Positions 45,138 through 53,960 of a stretch of 64,000 bases of DNA are shown piece by piece (the first letter of the stretch is position 1; each line of letters opens with the position of its first letter). The stretch is from Paenibacillus dendritiformis (GTDB lineage Bacteria; Bacillota; Bacilli; Paenibacillales; Paenibacillaceae). The stretch lies in NCBI RefSeq assembly GCF_021654795.1, contig NZ_AP025344.1, positions 2,976,501 to 3,040,500 on the forward strand. Reading direction: 5' to 3'. Under the pieces are notes generated by a model. That model was not told the DNA's origin and did no database searches. It saw only the letters and a list, made by a program, of their open reading frames with translations. Position numbers and translations under genes: made by a program.

Positions 45138-46132
45138 AGGCATTGGTAACCGGGGCGACGGGGTTTCTCGGCATGTGCCTCGCCCGGCGGCTGCATCAGA
45201 CGGGCTGGGATGTCACCGCCGTCGGCCGCGACAAGGAGCGGGGCGCGCTGTTGACGGCTGACGGCATCCGCTTTCTTCCGCTGGATCTCGGCGACAAGGA
45301 GGCCGTGCTGCGCGCGGGGGAACGGCAGCAGGCGGTGTTCCACTGCGCGGGGCTGTCCACCGTGTGGGGGACGTATGCCGATTTCTATGCGGGCAATGTC
45401 GCCGCCACCGAGCACATGATAGAAGCCGCGCAGCGTCATGGAGCGCAGCGGTTCGTATTGGTCTCGACGCCGAGCGTCTACTTCGACTATACCGACCGCC
45501 TCGGCGTCGACGAGGACAGCGAGCTGCCTGCCCGCTTCGCGAACGATTACGTCCGCACGAAATATTTGGCCGAAGAGCGGGTGCGCGAAGCGATGAAGGA
45601 CGGGCTGTCCGCGATCATCCTGCGCCCGCGCGCGCTGTTCGGTCCCGGCGACCGGGCGCTGTTCCCGCGCTTGATGAGGGCCAACCGGGAACGGGGCATT
45701 CCGCTCATCGACGGCGGCCGGGCACTGTTGGACTTGACCTATGTGGACAACGCCGCGGAAGCCTTGATCTGCTGCGCGAGAGCGCCGGAATCGGCCTGCG
45801 GCGAGGTGTACAACATCAGCAACGGCGAGCCGATCCGGTTCGTCGACGCGGTGAACCGCTTGTTCGCGGAGATGGGGGAGGCGCCGCGGTACCGCCGCGT
45901 GCCGTACCGGACGGCCTTCGGCCTCGCCGCGGGAATGGAAGCGGCGTACCGGCTGTTCAAGCTGAACGGCGAGCCTCCGTTCACGCGCTATTCGGTCGGC
46001 GTCGTCAGCCGCAGCCAGACGCTGGACATCCGCAAGGCGAGAGAGAAGCTCGGATACGAGCCGCGAGTTGGCTTGCAGGAAGGCTTCGCGCGCTTTGCGG
46101 CCTGGTGGAAGCAGGAGAACGCATCCCGTTGA
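45134..46132 (+). CDS. OleD/3-beta-HSD-like NAD(P)-dependent reductase
   Basis: A 332-residue extended short-chain dehydrogenase with the NAD(P) motif GATGFLG (7-13) and catalytic YVRTK (Tyr139, Lys143). ILRPRALFGPGDRALFP and DLTYVDNAAEA are hallmarks of the 3-beta-hydroxysteroid dehydrogenase/OleD subgroup, which reduces 2-alkyl-3-ketoacyl intermediates in olefin and beta-lactone pathways. ATGA overlap with the ATP-grasp gene. With an OleA-like enzyme three genes earlier it suggests reduction of a condensed beta-keto product. Confidence 0.82.
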   Translation: MKALVTGATGFLGMCLARRLHQTGWDVTAVGRDKERGALLTADGIRFLPLDLGDKEAVLRAGERQQAVFHCAGLSTVWGTYADFYAGNVAATEHMIEAAQRHGAQRFVLVSTPSVYFDYTDRLGVDEDSELPARFANDYVRTKYLAEERVREAMKDGLSAIILRPRALFGPGDRALFPRLMRANRERGIPLIDGGRALLDLTYVDNAAEALICCARAPESACGEVYNISNGEPIRFVDAVNRLFAEMGEAPRYRRVPYRTAFGLAAGMEAAYRLFKLNGEPPFTRYSVGVVSRSQTLDIRKAREKLGYEPRVGLQEGFARFAAWWKQENASR

Positions 46133-46219
46133 GCCGGTATAGGGTATCGTCTATACGGTCGTCAATGAACCCTGCATTGCCGCCTAATCAGAACGGAAGA
46201 ACAGGATGGAGTGAACGCA

Positions 46220-47092
46220 ATGAGCAGCATCAATCGAACCCTTGTGCGGCTGACTTGGCTGACGACGGGCTCGTGCACGCACCCGGAATGGGTGACGATA
46301 CAGAACGGATCGCTGCGCAAGGCCGTATTTCCGGCGGGCTTCGCCGTCATCGAACACCCCGGCAGAGGGCTGGTTCTCTTCGATACCGGCTACGCCTCCC
46401 GCTTCTTCGAGGCGGCGGCGGGATGGCCATACCGCTTGTACCGGATGGTGACGCCTGTCCGCTTCACGGAGAGCGAGAGCGCCGCCGCGCAGGTGAAGGC
46501 GCGGTTCGGCGCGGAGGCGGCCGATGTGGGAACGATCATCGTCTCTCACTTCCATGCCGATCATATCGCGGGATTGAAGGATTTCCCGAACGCCCGCTTC
46601 CACTGCTTTCGTTCCGCGTATGAGGTGATTCGGGGCAAGCGCGGGTGGTCTGCCCTGCGGGCCGGTTTTTTGCCGGATTTGATGCCCGATGATTTCGAGG
46701 CCCGTTCCGTCATGATAGCGGATACGGGCGAAGGAATGGAATGGCTGAAGCTGCCGGACGGGCTCCCGTTCCATTATGGCTGCGACCTCTTCGGGGACGG
46801 CAGCGTCGTGGCGGCAGACGTGTCCGGGCATGCGCACGGGCAGATGGGGATCTTCGTGACGACGGAGCGCGGCAGCTTCTTCCTGTGCGCGGACGCCGCC
46901 TGGTCCGGCCGGGCCATCCGGGAGCGCCGGCCGCCGCATCCGTTCGCCGGGATCATTATGTCGAGCCGATCCGATTACCGAGACCGCTTCGAGCGGCTGT
47001 GCCGGCTCCATGAGGCGCGCCCGGATATTCGCATCGTGCCGAGCCACTGCCGGGAGGCGGACCGGCATATCAATCAGGAGGGAAATCCATGA
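46220..47092 (+). CDS. metallo-beta-lactamase-fold hydrolase
   Basis: A 290-residue MBL-fold enzyme with the full dinuclear metal set: SHFHADHIAG (His110, His112, Asp114, His115), ADVSGHAHGQ, the later CADAAW aspartate and PSHCRE. N-terminal FDTGYA matches lactonase-like members such as AiiA, so it could hydrolyse an ester, thioester or lactone of the pathway. ATG 46220 has GGAG eight bases upstream; GTG 46211 lies within that site. The 87-base gap before it is the largest in the operon. It overlaps the next gene by ATGA. Confidence 0.83.
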   Translation: MSSINRTLVRLTWLTTGSCTHPEWVTIQNGSLRKAVFPAGFAVIEHPGRGLVLFDTGYASRFFEAAAGWPYRLYRMVTPVRFTESESAAAQVKARFGAEAADVGTIIVSHFHADHIAGLKDFPNARFHCFRSAYEVIRGKRGWSALRAGFLPDLMPDDFEARSVMIADTGEGMEWLKLPDGLPFHYGCDLFGDGSVVAADVSGHAHGQMGIFVTTERGSFFLCADAAWSGRAIRERRPPHPFAGIIMSSRSDYRDRFERLCRLHEARPDIRIVPSHCREADRHINQEGNP

Positions 47093-48411
47093 GAGCGACA
47101 CCGCTCATTGCATTTGCATCGCGCTATATCCATACGCTGAGCGTCGGGAGGCTCCGCTCCCGGTCTGCGCTGGAGCGTTGGCAGGAACGGAAGATTGCTC
47201 GTCATATCGCGGCCGTGCGCGCCTTATCCCCCTTTTACCGCGAGCTGTGGGAAGGATGGTCCGACACGGAGTGGCGGCAATTTCCGATCATTGAAAAAAC
47301 AGAGATGATGGCGCATTTCGATCGGCTGAACACGGTCGGCGTCAGGAAGGAGGAGGCGATGGAGATCGCGCTGCGGGCGGAGCGCACCCGGGATTTCCGC
47401 TCCGCGATCGGCTCGGTCACGATCGGGCTCTCATCGGGAACGAGCGGGAACCGCGGCCTGTTCCTCGTCAGCGAGCGCGAGCGTCTCGCCTGGGCGGGAT
47501 CCGTCGTGGCGAAGCTGCTGCCGGGCGCGCTGCTGCGCGGCGAGCGGATCGCTTTCTTCCTCCGGGCGGACAGCAAGCTATATCAGAGCGTGCGGCAGGG
47601 CCGGCTGCAGTTCGCCTTTTTCGATCTGCTGACACCGTACGGCAGCCATATCGAACGGCTGAATGCTTTGCGGCCGACCGTCCTCGTAGGACCGCCGTCC
47701 CTGCTGCGCATGCTGGCGGCTTCCCGCCGCGCGGGGGATCTGCCGATCCGGCCGCGCAAGATCATCTCGGTCGCGGAAGTGCTCGATCCGCTGGACCGAG
47801 CCTTCATCGAAGCCGCCTTCGGGCAACGGCTTCACCAAGTGTACCAATGCACCGAAGGCTTTCTCGCCTCGACGTGCGCGTACGGCACGATACATGTCAA
47901 TGAAGATATCGTGCACATGGACAAGGAATATGTTGACAAGGCTCATGGCAAATTCGTTCCTATCGTGACCGATTTTTCCCGACTCGCGCAGCCGATAATC
48001 CGCTATCGTCTGAACGATGTGCTGACGGAGAAAAAGGGCCGCTGCCCATGCGGATCGCCATTTATGGCCATCGAATCCATTGACGGCCGCTGCGACGATC
48101 TGTTCTGCGTGCCGGCTGCCGGGGACAGCGGAAGGACGATTCCGTTATTCCCGGACTTCATCTCCCGCGCCATTATCGCTTCATCGGATCGGATTGAGGA
48201 ATATGAGGCGGTGCAGTTGTCGCCCGAGCGGATGCGCGTGGCCCTGCGTATCGATCCCGCGTCGCGGCCGCAGGCAGAGGAGGCGGTACGCGCCGCGCTG
48301 GACGGCCTCTGCCGGCAAGCCGGATGCCGGCCGATGGCGATCGAATTCGCGCCGTATGCGCAGGGGCCAGGAGACCGGAAGCTCAGACGAGTGCGGAGGA
48401 GCTGGATATGA
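47089..48411 (+). CDS. PaaK/CapK/F390-synthetase-related adenylate-forming enzyme
   Basis: A 440-residue adenylating enzyme of the phenylacetate-CoA ligase/coenzyme F390 synthetase-related type: phosphate loop LSSGTSGNRG (114-123), VYQCTEGF (aromatic/acidic motif), IIRYRLNDVLT (ribose-binding Asp) and a shortened C-terminal domain ending DRKLRRVRR. It should make an acyl-adenylate, then a thioester or, in analogy with OleC, another product. F420 chemistry is not expected in Firmicutes, so the F390 name is only historical. ATGA overlaps on both sides show strict translational coupling. Confidence 0.8.
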   Translation: MRATPLIAFASRYIHTLSVGRLRSRSALERWQERKIARHIAAVRALSPFYRELWEGWSDTEWRQFPIIEKTEMMAHFDRLNTVGVRKEEAMEIALRAERTRDFRSAIGSVTIGLSSGTSGNRGLFLVSERERLAWAGSVVAKLLPGALLRGERIAFFLRADSKLYQSVRQGRLQFAFFDLLTPYGSHIERLNALRPTVLVGPPSLLRMLAASRRAGDLPIRPRKIISVAEVLDPLDRAFIEAAFGQRLHQVYQCTEGFLASTCAYGTIHVNEDIVHMDKEYVDKAHGKFVPIVTDFSRLAQPIIRYRLNDVLTEKKGRCPCGSPFMAIESIDGRCDDLFCVPAAGDSGRTIPLFPDFISRAIIASSDRIEEYEAVQLSPERMRVALRIDPASRPQAEEAVRAALDGLCRQAGCRPMAIEFAPYAQGPGDRKLRRVRRSWI

Positions 48412-49571
48412 GAACAGAATCCGTTCGGCTCTATGATGCGGCCACCCTCTCCGATCTCTGCTGGCCGGATTCGGCAGACGGGCGCTATGCGAAGAGCTTC
48501 CTGCTGCCGCTGATGGAGTCGAATGTGTCCGCGTATATCCGCAACGCGAACACAAGGCTGATGGCGTTGAGCGTGGACGGCATGGTTCTGCCGGTCACGG
48601 CAGGGGACGGGGAATACGGCGACAATACGTTCGTCTGCTCTCCCTACACCCATTATGTCCGGTATGCGAGAGAGGAGCTCGACAGGCTCCCGAGCCGGCC
48701 GCTGCGGGCCGCTCTCTCGGTGCTGCTGAACGGAATCGGCGCCGGATTGCGGGCGGCCCGATTCGATGCCTGCGTGATGGTCAACAATTGGCTGTTGTCA
48801 ACTAATCTCTATCCGGAGCGATTGACGGAAAGCCATATGCGTGTTATCGTCGCAACGCTGAAGCGGCAGTACCCGGGGCACGCAATCATGCTGCGCTCGC
48901 TCACTTCTTCTCTGCACGGCCCTCTGCTGGAGGGGTGCCGCCGGGAAGGCGCCTGCCTCGTGCCGAGCCGGCAGATCTATCTGCTTCGTCCCGCCGACCC
49001 CGCATGGCAGAATGCGAAGGCGCGCTGGCTGCTGAAGCGGGATTACGCCTTGATCGAACGGCATGGCTATACGATCGATGGCCCCGGGCAGATCGGGGAA
49101 TCCGATGTGCCCCGCATCGAGGAGCTGTACGGCAAGCTGTACCTGGAGAAGTACTCTCGCTACAATCCGGACTTTTCGCGAGAATTTATTCGCCTGGCGC
49201 TGCGTGACGGCATTTTGCAGCTTCACGGCTTGCGCAAAGACGGCCGCTTGGATGCGGTGCTCGGATTTTTTTGCCGGGACGGGATAATGACGACGCCGCT
49301 GTTCGGTTATGATACGGCGCTCCCGCAGCGGCTTGGCCTGTACCGGATGCTGTCGGCGGCGCTTCTGGAGCTGGCGCGGGAGAACGGGCATCTGCTGCAC
49401 GAGAGCGCGGGAGCGGCGCAGTTCAAGCGGAATCGGGGCGCGCGGGCGGATATTGAGTACAGCGCCGTGTTCTGCGATCATCTGCCGATAGGCACGAGGC
49501 TCGCGTGGCGCTCGCTCGCGGGTCTGCTGACGCGCGTCGGCATTCCGGTGATGCGCAAATACAAGCTGTAG
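48408..49571 (+). CDS. GNAT/FemAB-like acyltransferase
   Basis: A 387-residue protein with weak resemblance to GNAT-fold acyltransferases of the FemAB-like sort: YARFDACVMVNNWLLSTNLY-like strands, then a C-terminal GNAT-like core (LHGLRKDGRLDAVLGFF, TPLFGYDTALPQRLGLYRML, HESAGAAQFKRNRGA). It starts at ATG 48408, overlapping the ligase stop; a longer reading-frame extension is not supported. It could transfer an activated acyl group from the upstream ligase onto an amine. Substrate unknown; the assignment rests on pattern only. Confidence 0.6.
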   Translation: MRTESVRLYDAATLSDLCWPDSADGRYAKSFLLPLMESNVSAYIRNANTRLMALSVDGMVLPVTAGDGEYGDNTFVCSPYTHYVRYAREELDRLPSRPLRAALSVLLNGIGAGLRAARFDACVMVNNWLLSTNLYPERLTESHMRVIVATLKRQYPGHAIMLRSLTSSLHGPLLEGCRREGACLVPSRQIYLLRPADPAWQNAKARWLLKRDYALIERHGYTIDGPGQIGESDVPRIEELYGKLYLEKYSRYNPDFSREFIRLALRDGILQLHGLRKDGRLDAVLGFFCRDGIMTTPLFGYDTALPQRLGLYRMLSAALLELARENGHLLHESAGAAQFKRNRGARADIEYSAVFCDHLPIGTRLAWRSLAGLLTRVGIPVMRKYKL

Positions 49572-49585
49572 GGAAGGGGAGACCG

Positions 49586-50455
49586 ATGGAAAAGACAATG
49601 CGCGATGGAGGCAAAGCGGCGGATCGCCCTGTAGCCTTGGTTACGGGCGCTTCGAGCGGGTTCGGCATGCTGGCCTCCGTGAAGCTGGCGGAACAGGGCT
49701 ACCAGGTCATCGCGACGATGCGGGGTACGTCCCGGCCGGAGGCATTGGCCGCACTGGCGGCTGCCCGCGGCGTGGAGTCCCGCTTGGAAGTGCGCCGGGT
49801 CGATGTCACGGATGCGGCGTCCATCGAAGCGGCCGTGGCGCATGCGCTCGGCGCCTATGGCCGAATCGACCTGCTCGTGAACAATGCGGGCTACGCGCAG
49901 GGCGGCTATGTGGAGGAAGTGACGATGGAGCAATGGCGCGCGCAATTCGAGACGAACGTGTTCGGCGCGATTGCCGCCGCGAAGGCGGTGCTGCCCCATA
50001 TGCGGGAGCAAGGCCGCGGCACGATTATCAATATCGGAAGCATCAGCGGCCGGATCGCGTTCCCCGGCTACGCGCCCTATGCGGCGGCCAAGTTCGCGAT
50101 CGAAGGCTTCAGCGAGTCGCTCCGGCTGGAAATGAAGCCGTATGGCGTCCATGTGGCGCTGATCGAGCCTGGCGCGTATCCCACGAATATCTGGGAGAAA
50201 GGATTCTCGTCTATGGCGGGAGACGATGCTTCCCCATACCGGAGCCGTCTGGAGACCATCCTCCGCTTCTCCCGGCAAAGCGCATCCTCGAAGGCCGATC
50301 CATGGGAAGTCGCCTGTCTGATCGGCCGCATCGCGGCGGATAAGCGGCCGCGCTTCCGCTATCCGATCGGGAGCGGGGCGCGCCTGCTCCTGGCCGCGAA
50401 GATGCTTCTGCCATGGACGCTGCTTGAGAAGCTGGTCCTGCGCCTCCTTCGCTGA
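49586..50455 (+). CDS. classical short-chain dehydrogenase/reductase
   Basis: A 289-residue SDR: cofactor motif TGASSGFG (20-27), NNAG (99-102), catalytic Ser152 and Tyr165-x3-Lys169 (PYAAAK). An oxidoreductase acting on an alcohol/ketone, with basic residues after the first strand fitting NADPH. ATG 49586 with GGGAAGGGGAG upstream; it follows the GNAT-like gene by 14 bases and ends the operon. The C-terminal LLLAAKMLLPWTLLEKLVLRLLR is amphipathic and may touch the membrane, consistent with a lipid-like substrate. Confidence 0.88.
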   Translation: MEKTMRDGGKAADRPVALVTGASSGFGMLASVKLAEQGYQVIATMRGTSRPEALAALAAARGVESRLEVRRVDVTDAASIEAAVAHALGAYGRIDLLVNNAGYAQGGYVEEVTMEQWRAQFETNVFGAIAAAKAVLPHMREQGRGTIINIGSISGRIAFPGYAPYAAAKFAIEGFSESLRLEMKPYGVHVALIEPGAYPTNIWEKGFSSMAGDDASPYRSRLETILRFSRQSASSKADPWEVACLIGRIAADKRPRFRYPIGSGARLLLAAKMLLPWTLLEKLVLRLLR

Positions 50456-50628
50456 AGGGGCCAGGGGAGAAAGGAGCGCAGGGCTCTCTGCCAATGCTCT
50501 TGGCCAAAAAATCGCTCGCTCTGTGCAACCTTGCATGAATCATCTCCGTCTGAGAGTGTGAGAGCGGTCACCCAATTGCGCAATTGGAGTCCATGATATG
50601 ACCCGCACTCCAGAGAGGATGACATCCA

Positions 50629-51591
50629 ATGAACAAAACCATTGCGGCTTCTATCGCTTTGGCGATCGCTCTGACGAGCGCGCAACCTTTTGCCGCGCCG
50701 GCGAGCGCGATGAACGATCAAGGGACGACAGTTCCCGTGGAGCAGGAACGTAATTTTTATGATGAATATGTGAAGCAATTCGTCCATAACGAGAACGGAG
50801 AAATCATCGGCACGACCCGCGGGACGAGTCTCAACAAGGACTGGCTGAAACTCGTCTCCGAGCGGCAGAGCTTGACCGTTGACGGCCAGTACGTCGATGC
50901 CGTTATTGTGCTGGACGGGAACTATCTTCTGATTCCGCTGCGGCCGGTGATGGAGAGCGCAGGATACGATCTGACATGGAACGCCAAGAAGAAGTCGGTC
51001 GAAGCCGTGAAGGGCGCCCTATGGACGAGCGTGGAGCTGAACAAGGACCAGTTCAACTACGCCAAGATGCCGATCCGGCTCGGCAAAGCGCCCGTGCTTA
51101 AGGACAAGACGATGTATGTGCCGCTCCAATTCGCAACCGAGGTGCTGAAGGCGGACGTAAGCTTGAACGAGCAAGGCGATGTCACGATACAGAGCCGGCC
51201 GGATCAGCTCCCGCAAGATTCCTTCGGGGGCATGCATTGGGTGATCGTCGTCAATGGCGAGGGCATCGGCGTCCCGTCTGAGGACGTATTCACGACGGAA
51301 GAGGACGTGATGGTGCCGGCGGAAGCGATCGGGAAGGCGCTTGGCTACGCAGTCGAGCATAATAAGGATACGGGCGCTTATGAATTCGTGCGCGGGGCGA
51401 CATGGATCGCCTTGAAGGAAGGCGGGACGACGGCCGCCGTCGGCAACCTGAACGTCGAGCTGAAAACGGCCCCGCTCGTCAAGGACGGCACGCTATATCT
51501 TCCCTTCAGCTCGCTTGCGGACGTATTCAAGGTGAAGACGGGCATCGATCCGACCGGCGTCGTTGGAATTCAAGAAGGGCAGTCCGAATAG
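50629..51591 (+). CDS. secreted copper amine oxidase N-terminal domain protein
   Basis: A 320-residue exported protein with a signal peptide (KTIAASIALAIALTSAQPF, cleavage probably after PASA) and two copies of the copper amine oxidase N-like domain: LIPLRPVMESAGYDLTWN with YVPLQFATEVLKADVSLN, and, more diverged, VMVPAEAIGKALGYAVEHN with LYLPFSSLADVFKVKTG. Paenibacilli carry many such proteins, probably cell-wall-associated; enzymatic activity is not expected. It has its own GAGAGGA ribosome binding site and terminator. Confidence 0.85.
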   Translation: MNKTIAASIALAIALTSAQPFAAPASAMNDQGTTVPVEQERNFYDEYVKQFVHNENGEIIGTTRGTSLNKDWLKLVSERQSLTVDGQYVDAVIVLDGNYLLIPLRPVMESAGYDLTWNAKKKSVEAVKGALWTSVELNKDQFNYAKMPIRLGKAPVLKDKTMYVPLQFATEVLKADVSLNEQGDVTIQSRPDQLPQDSFGGMHWVIVVNGEGIGVPSEDVFTTEEDVMVPAEAIGKALGYAVEHNKDTGAYEFVRGATWIALKEGGTTAAVGNLNVELKTAPLVKDGTLYLPFSSLADVFKVKTGIDPTGVVGIQEGQSE

Positions 51592-51635
51592 ACAACAACA
51601 AGAGATAGAACAGAACGAAGAAGATATGAAAAAGG

Positions 51636-51692
51636 AAAAGGCATGCTTCGGAGATCACCCGTTCCAAGGGACGAGCTCGGGGCATGTCTTTT
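51636..51692 (+). terminator. terminator-like hairpin after the amine-oxidase-N gene
   Basis: AAAAGGCATGC pairs with GCATGTCTTTT (one mismatch) and encloses a smaller hairpin, CGTTCC with GGGACG. The right arm ends in TTTTC. The 313-base gap 51592-51904 otherwise shows only a possible -10 box TACAAT (51867-51872) before the next operon. Confidence 0.5.
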
Positions 51693-51904
51693 CTTCTGCC
51701 GCGAACATGACGAACGCTCCGGCCTGGTAGCTCCTGGCAGGGGGCAGGCGCATCCTGAACGTGCCCTTTGAGGTCTTGAGCGTCATGGCAGGCTGCCGTC
51801 CGATGACTGTCGGCACGAATACGATGCCTGTGAAGACAGAACGGCAGATCTCCTCCCGCGAACAAGTACAATAAGCGTATCAACTCAATAGGAAGGGGTC
51901 AGCG

Positions 51905-52081
51905 ATGCTGGATACGAAAAAGAAAAAAATAAGCTTTGCCGTCGTCATGCTCGCCGTATGGGGGGCGGCAGGCGTCATTTATGCCATCAAGGGAAGCCTC
52001 CTGCTCACGATCGTGGCGTTTGCCGTGGCGCTTGGAACGGGATTCAAGCTCTATGGCGCCCTAAAACATTCGGATAAATAA
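51905..52081 (+). CDS. 58-residue double-spanning membrane protein
   Basis: Begins MLDTKKKKISFAVVMLAVWG, followed by a short turn (YAIKGS) and a second hydrophobic helix LLLTIVAFAVALGTGF, ending LYGALKHSDK. GGAAGGGG lies about six bases upstream. It leads an operon with an ABC ATPase, ABC permease and AgrC/AgrA-like pair. Possible roles are an accessory or immunity peptide of the ABC system, or a small regulator of the sensor. No processing motif of a double-glycine leader is visible. Confidence 0.7.
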   Translation: MLDTKKKKISFAVVMLAVWGAAGVIYAIKGSLLLTIVAFAVALGTGFKLYGALKHSDK

Positions 52082-52096
52082 GGCAGGGTGGATGCG

Positions 52097-52801
52097 ATGA
52101 TACTGGAAGTGAACCATCTGTATGGTTGGTATACGAAAAATAAGCACGTTATCGAAAATGTTCACTTGCGGGTCGAGGAGGGAACCATCTGCGCCTTGCT
52201 CGGCGCGAATGGAGCGGGAAAAACAACCTTGCTCCATATTCTTGCCTCGATTCACAGCCAATATAGGGGAGAGATTCGCTACTGCGGCGAGAAGCTCACT
52301 CCGGGCAATTCGTTGCGGCTGAAGCGCCATCGATACTTTATCCCGGATCATCCGGAATTGTTCGATGAGATGCCGCCCATCGCCTTTATGGAAATGGTGC
52401 ACCGTCTATACGGCAAAAGGCTTGACACCGCCCGGTTGGCGGAACTATGCGCGGCTTTCTCTTTCGACTCCTTCCTTCATCGGAAGATCGGCGCCTTGTC
52501 GCTCGGCAACAGACAGAAGACGGCGCTGATCAATGCGCTGCTGCTTCAATGCCCGCTGCTGATTATGGACGAACCGCTGGTGGGCCTGGACGCGGTGGCG
52601 ATCGAGACCTTCTATCAGGAAATAAGGGCTTATGCGGCGCAAGGGAACGCGGTGCTGCTGTCCACCCACTTGTTCCCGATCGTGGACCATATCTGCGGCC
52701 AGGCCTTCATCCTTCATCAGGGGACCATCGAGGAATGCGTCACGACCAGCGGGCAGCGCTCGGTAAAAGAGCGCTTCTTCCAGGTGATTGGCCATGAATA
52801 A
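52097..52801 (+). CDS. ABC transporter ATP-binding protein
   Basis: A 234-residue ATPase with Walker A GANGAGKTTL, a signature reading LSLGNRQKTALI, less conserved than usual, and Walker B LLIMDEPLVGLD. The H-loop is LSTHLFPIVDH. GTG 52088 is in frame, but ATG 52097 has GGGTGG upstream and aligns with relatives. It overlaps the membrane protein gene by 8 bases, so the two form an ABC exporter. Confidence 0.85.
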   Translation: MILEVNHLYGWYTKNKHVIENVHLRVEEGTICALLGANGAGKTTLLHILASIHSQYRGEIRYCGEKLTPGNSLRLKRHRYFIPDHPELFDEMPPIAFMEMVHRLYGKRLDTARLAELCAAFSFDSFLHRKIGALSLGNRQKTALINALLLQCPLLIMDEPLVGLDAVAIETFYQEIRAYAAQGNAVLLSTHLFPIVDHICGQAFILHQGTIEECVTTSGQRSVKERFFQVIGHE

Positions 52802-53933
52802 CCCGGCATCGCTCTTTCAAGTTCTGCTGCTTGATGAGACCAAGAACAAACGATGGAGCAGAGAACTGTTCGCTATCGCTGCCGTCATGGCGGTCATCCT
52901 GTTCGTCATCCCCGCTCCGTATATTGCTCTCGGCCTCCAATCGCTCGGCACCCTTCTGAAGGGGACGATGGCGGCTGCGTTGTATTTATCGGCGCTGTCG
53001 TCCATCTCCAAGGTCAGAGACCGGAAGTACAAGCTGCTGCTGTCTCTGCCGGTAGACAAGAGAACGTTCATTTTCCAGTATGCGCTTGTGTTATGGATCA
53101 AGACCTATGCGCTTCGCGTCATGCCCCTTGTCCTGTCTATTCTTGCCGCAAGCGCATATAGCGGGAGGCTCACGCTTCTGCAATCCGTCTTGGCAGGGGC
53201 GGCATGCGCCATCGCCGGGTGGGCCGCTTCCATCGTCAGCATTGGCGCCGTTCTTTTCGCTTATGAACGCGGCTTCCTGCGCTTCCCGTCACGGCGATCG
53301 AGCATGAAGTTCAATTGGCTCAAGAGGGAGTTCGTCCGCTTCGCAAGCGATAAAGTGCTCCTTGTGAATCATATCGGGTATTCGTTGTTTATCCTTTTTT
53401 TCCTCTGGAACGCCGTTATGGTCTCTGATGCGGACAGCGAATTGGCGCTCTTCCTGTCGACGCTGCTGTCGTCCTGCTCGACGCCCGGCGTGCTGTTCTC
53501 TTACGAGAAGCCCTGCCGCGAGCTGCTGCTGTCTCTGCCGGTATCGGTAAAGAGCCTGTTCGCGGGGAAATATATATTCAGTCTCGCGATTACGCTGCCG
53601 CTGTATGCGGCTGCCTATGCGATCGTCCGCGCCTCTCATCCGGCGGGGTATTCGCCAGGGCTGCTCGCCGTCATGCTGTGCTCGCTCGTTCTCGTTACGT
53701 TTATCAAGCTGTATTACGACTATAAGCGGCCGAATCTCAACTGGAGCCACACCCGCCAGATGTTCGAGCATAAGCGCAAGTATGCGCTCTGGGCCATGTC
53801 GATGGCCGTATCGGCAACCTGGATGGTATACTCATATGTGTCGATACTCGTAATCATCGCTGCCCAATTGTTTTTGACGTGGGGCTTCCTGTTCGCGATT
53901 CGGAAGGGAGAAGCCCCGGACCGGGCAACCTAG
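52794..53933 (+). CDS. ABC transporter membrane protein
   Basis: A 379-residue integral membrane protein with about nine hydrophobic segments and two repeats around KYKLLLSLPVDKRTFIFQY and CRELLLSLPVSVKSLFAGKY, which suggests internal duplication. It overlaps the ATPase gene by 8 bases (start ATG 52794 with AGGTGA upstream). It has no recognised permease motif of the MacB or LolC type; the LSLPV-loop is typical of the ABC-2-like group found with lantibiotic or antimicrobial-peptide loci. Function as exporter permease is inferred from the pairing. Confidence 0.75.
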   Translation: MNNPASLFQVLLLDETKNKRWSRELFAIAAVMAVILFVIPAPYIALGLQSLGTLLKGTMAAALYLSALSSISKVRDRKYKLLLSLPVDKRTFIFQYALVLWIKTYALRVMPLVLSILAASAYSGRLTLLQSVLAGAACAIAGWAASIVSIGAVLFAYERGFLRFPSRRSSMKFNWLKREFVRFASDKVLLVNHIGYSLFILFFLWNAVMVSDADSELALFLSTLLSSCSTPGVLFSYEKPCRELLLSLPVSVKSLFAGKYIFSLAITLPLYAAAYAIVRASHPAGYSPGLLAVMLCSLVLVTFIKLYYDYKRPNLNWSHTRQMFEHKRKYALWAMSMAVSATWMVYSYVSILVIIAAQLFLTWGFLFAIRKGEAPDRAT

Positions 53934-53960
53934 AAGAAAAGAGAAGCCGGTGGTATAAAC

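Noticed and set aside
51656..51840. Minus-strand open frame reading VPTVIGRQPAMTLKTSKG and on to EEKTCPELVPWNG.
   Set aside because: Codon use looks plausible, but it has no good start or ribosome binding site and I recognise no family; a decayed gene end cannot be excluded.
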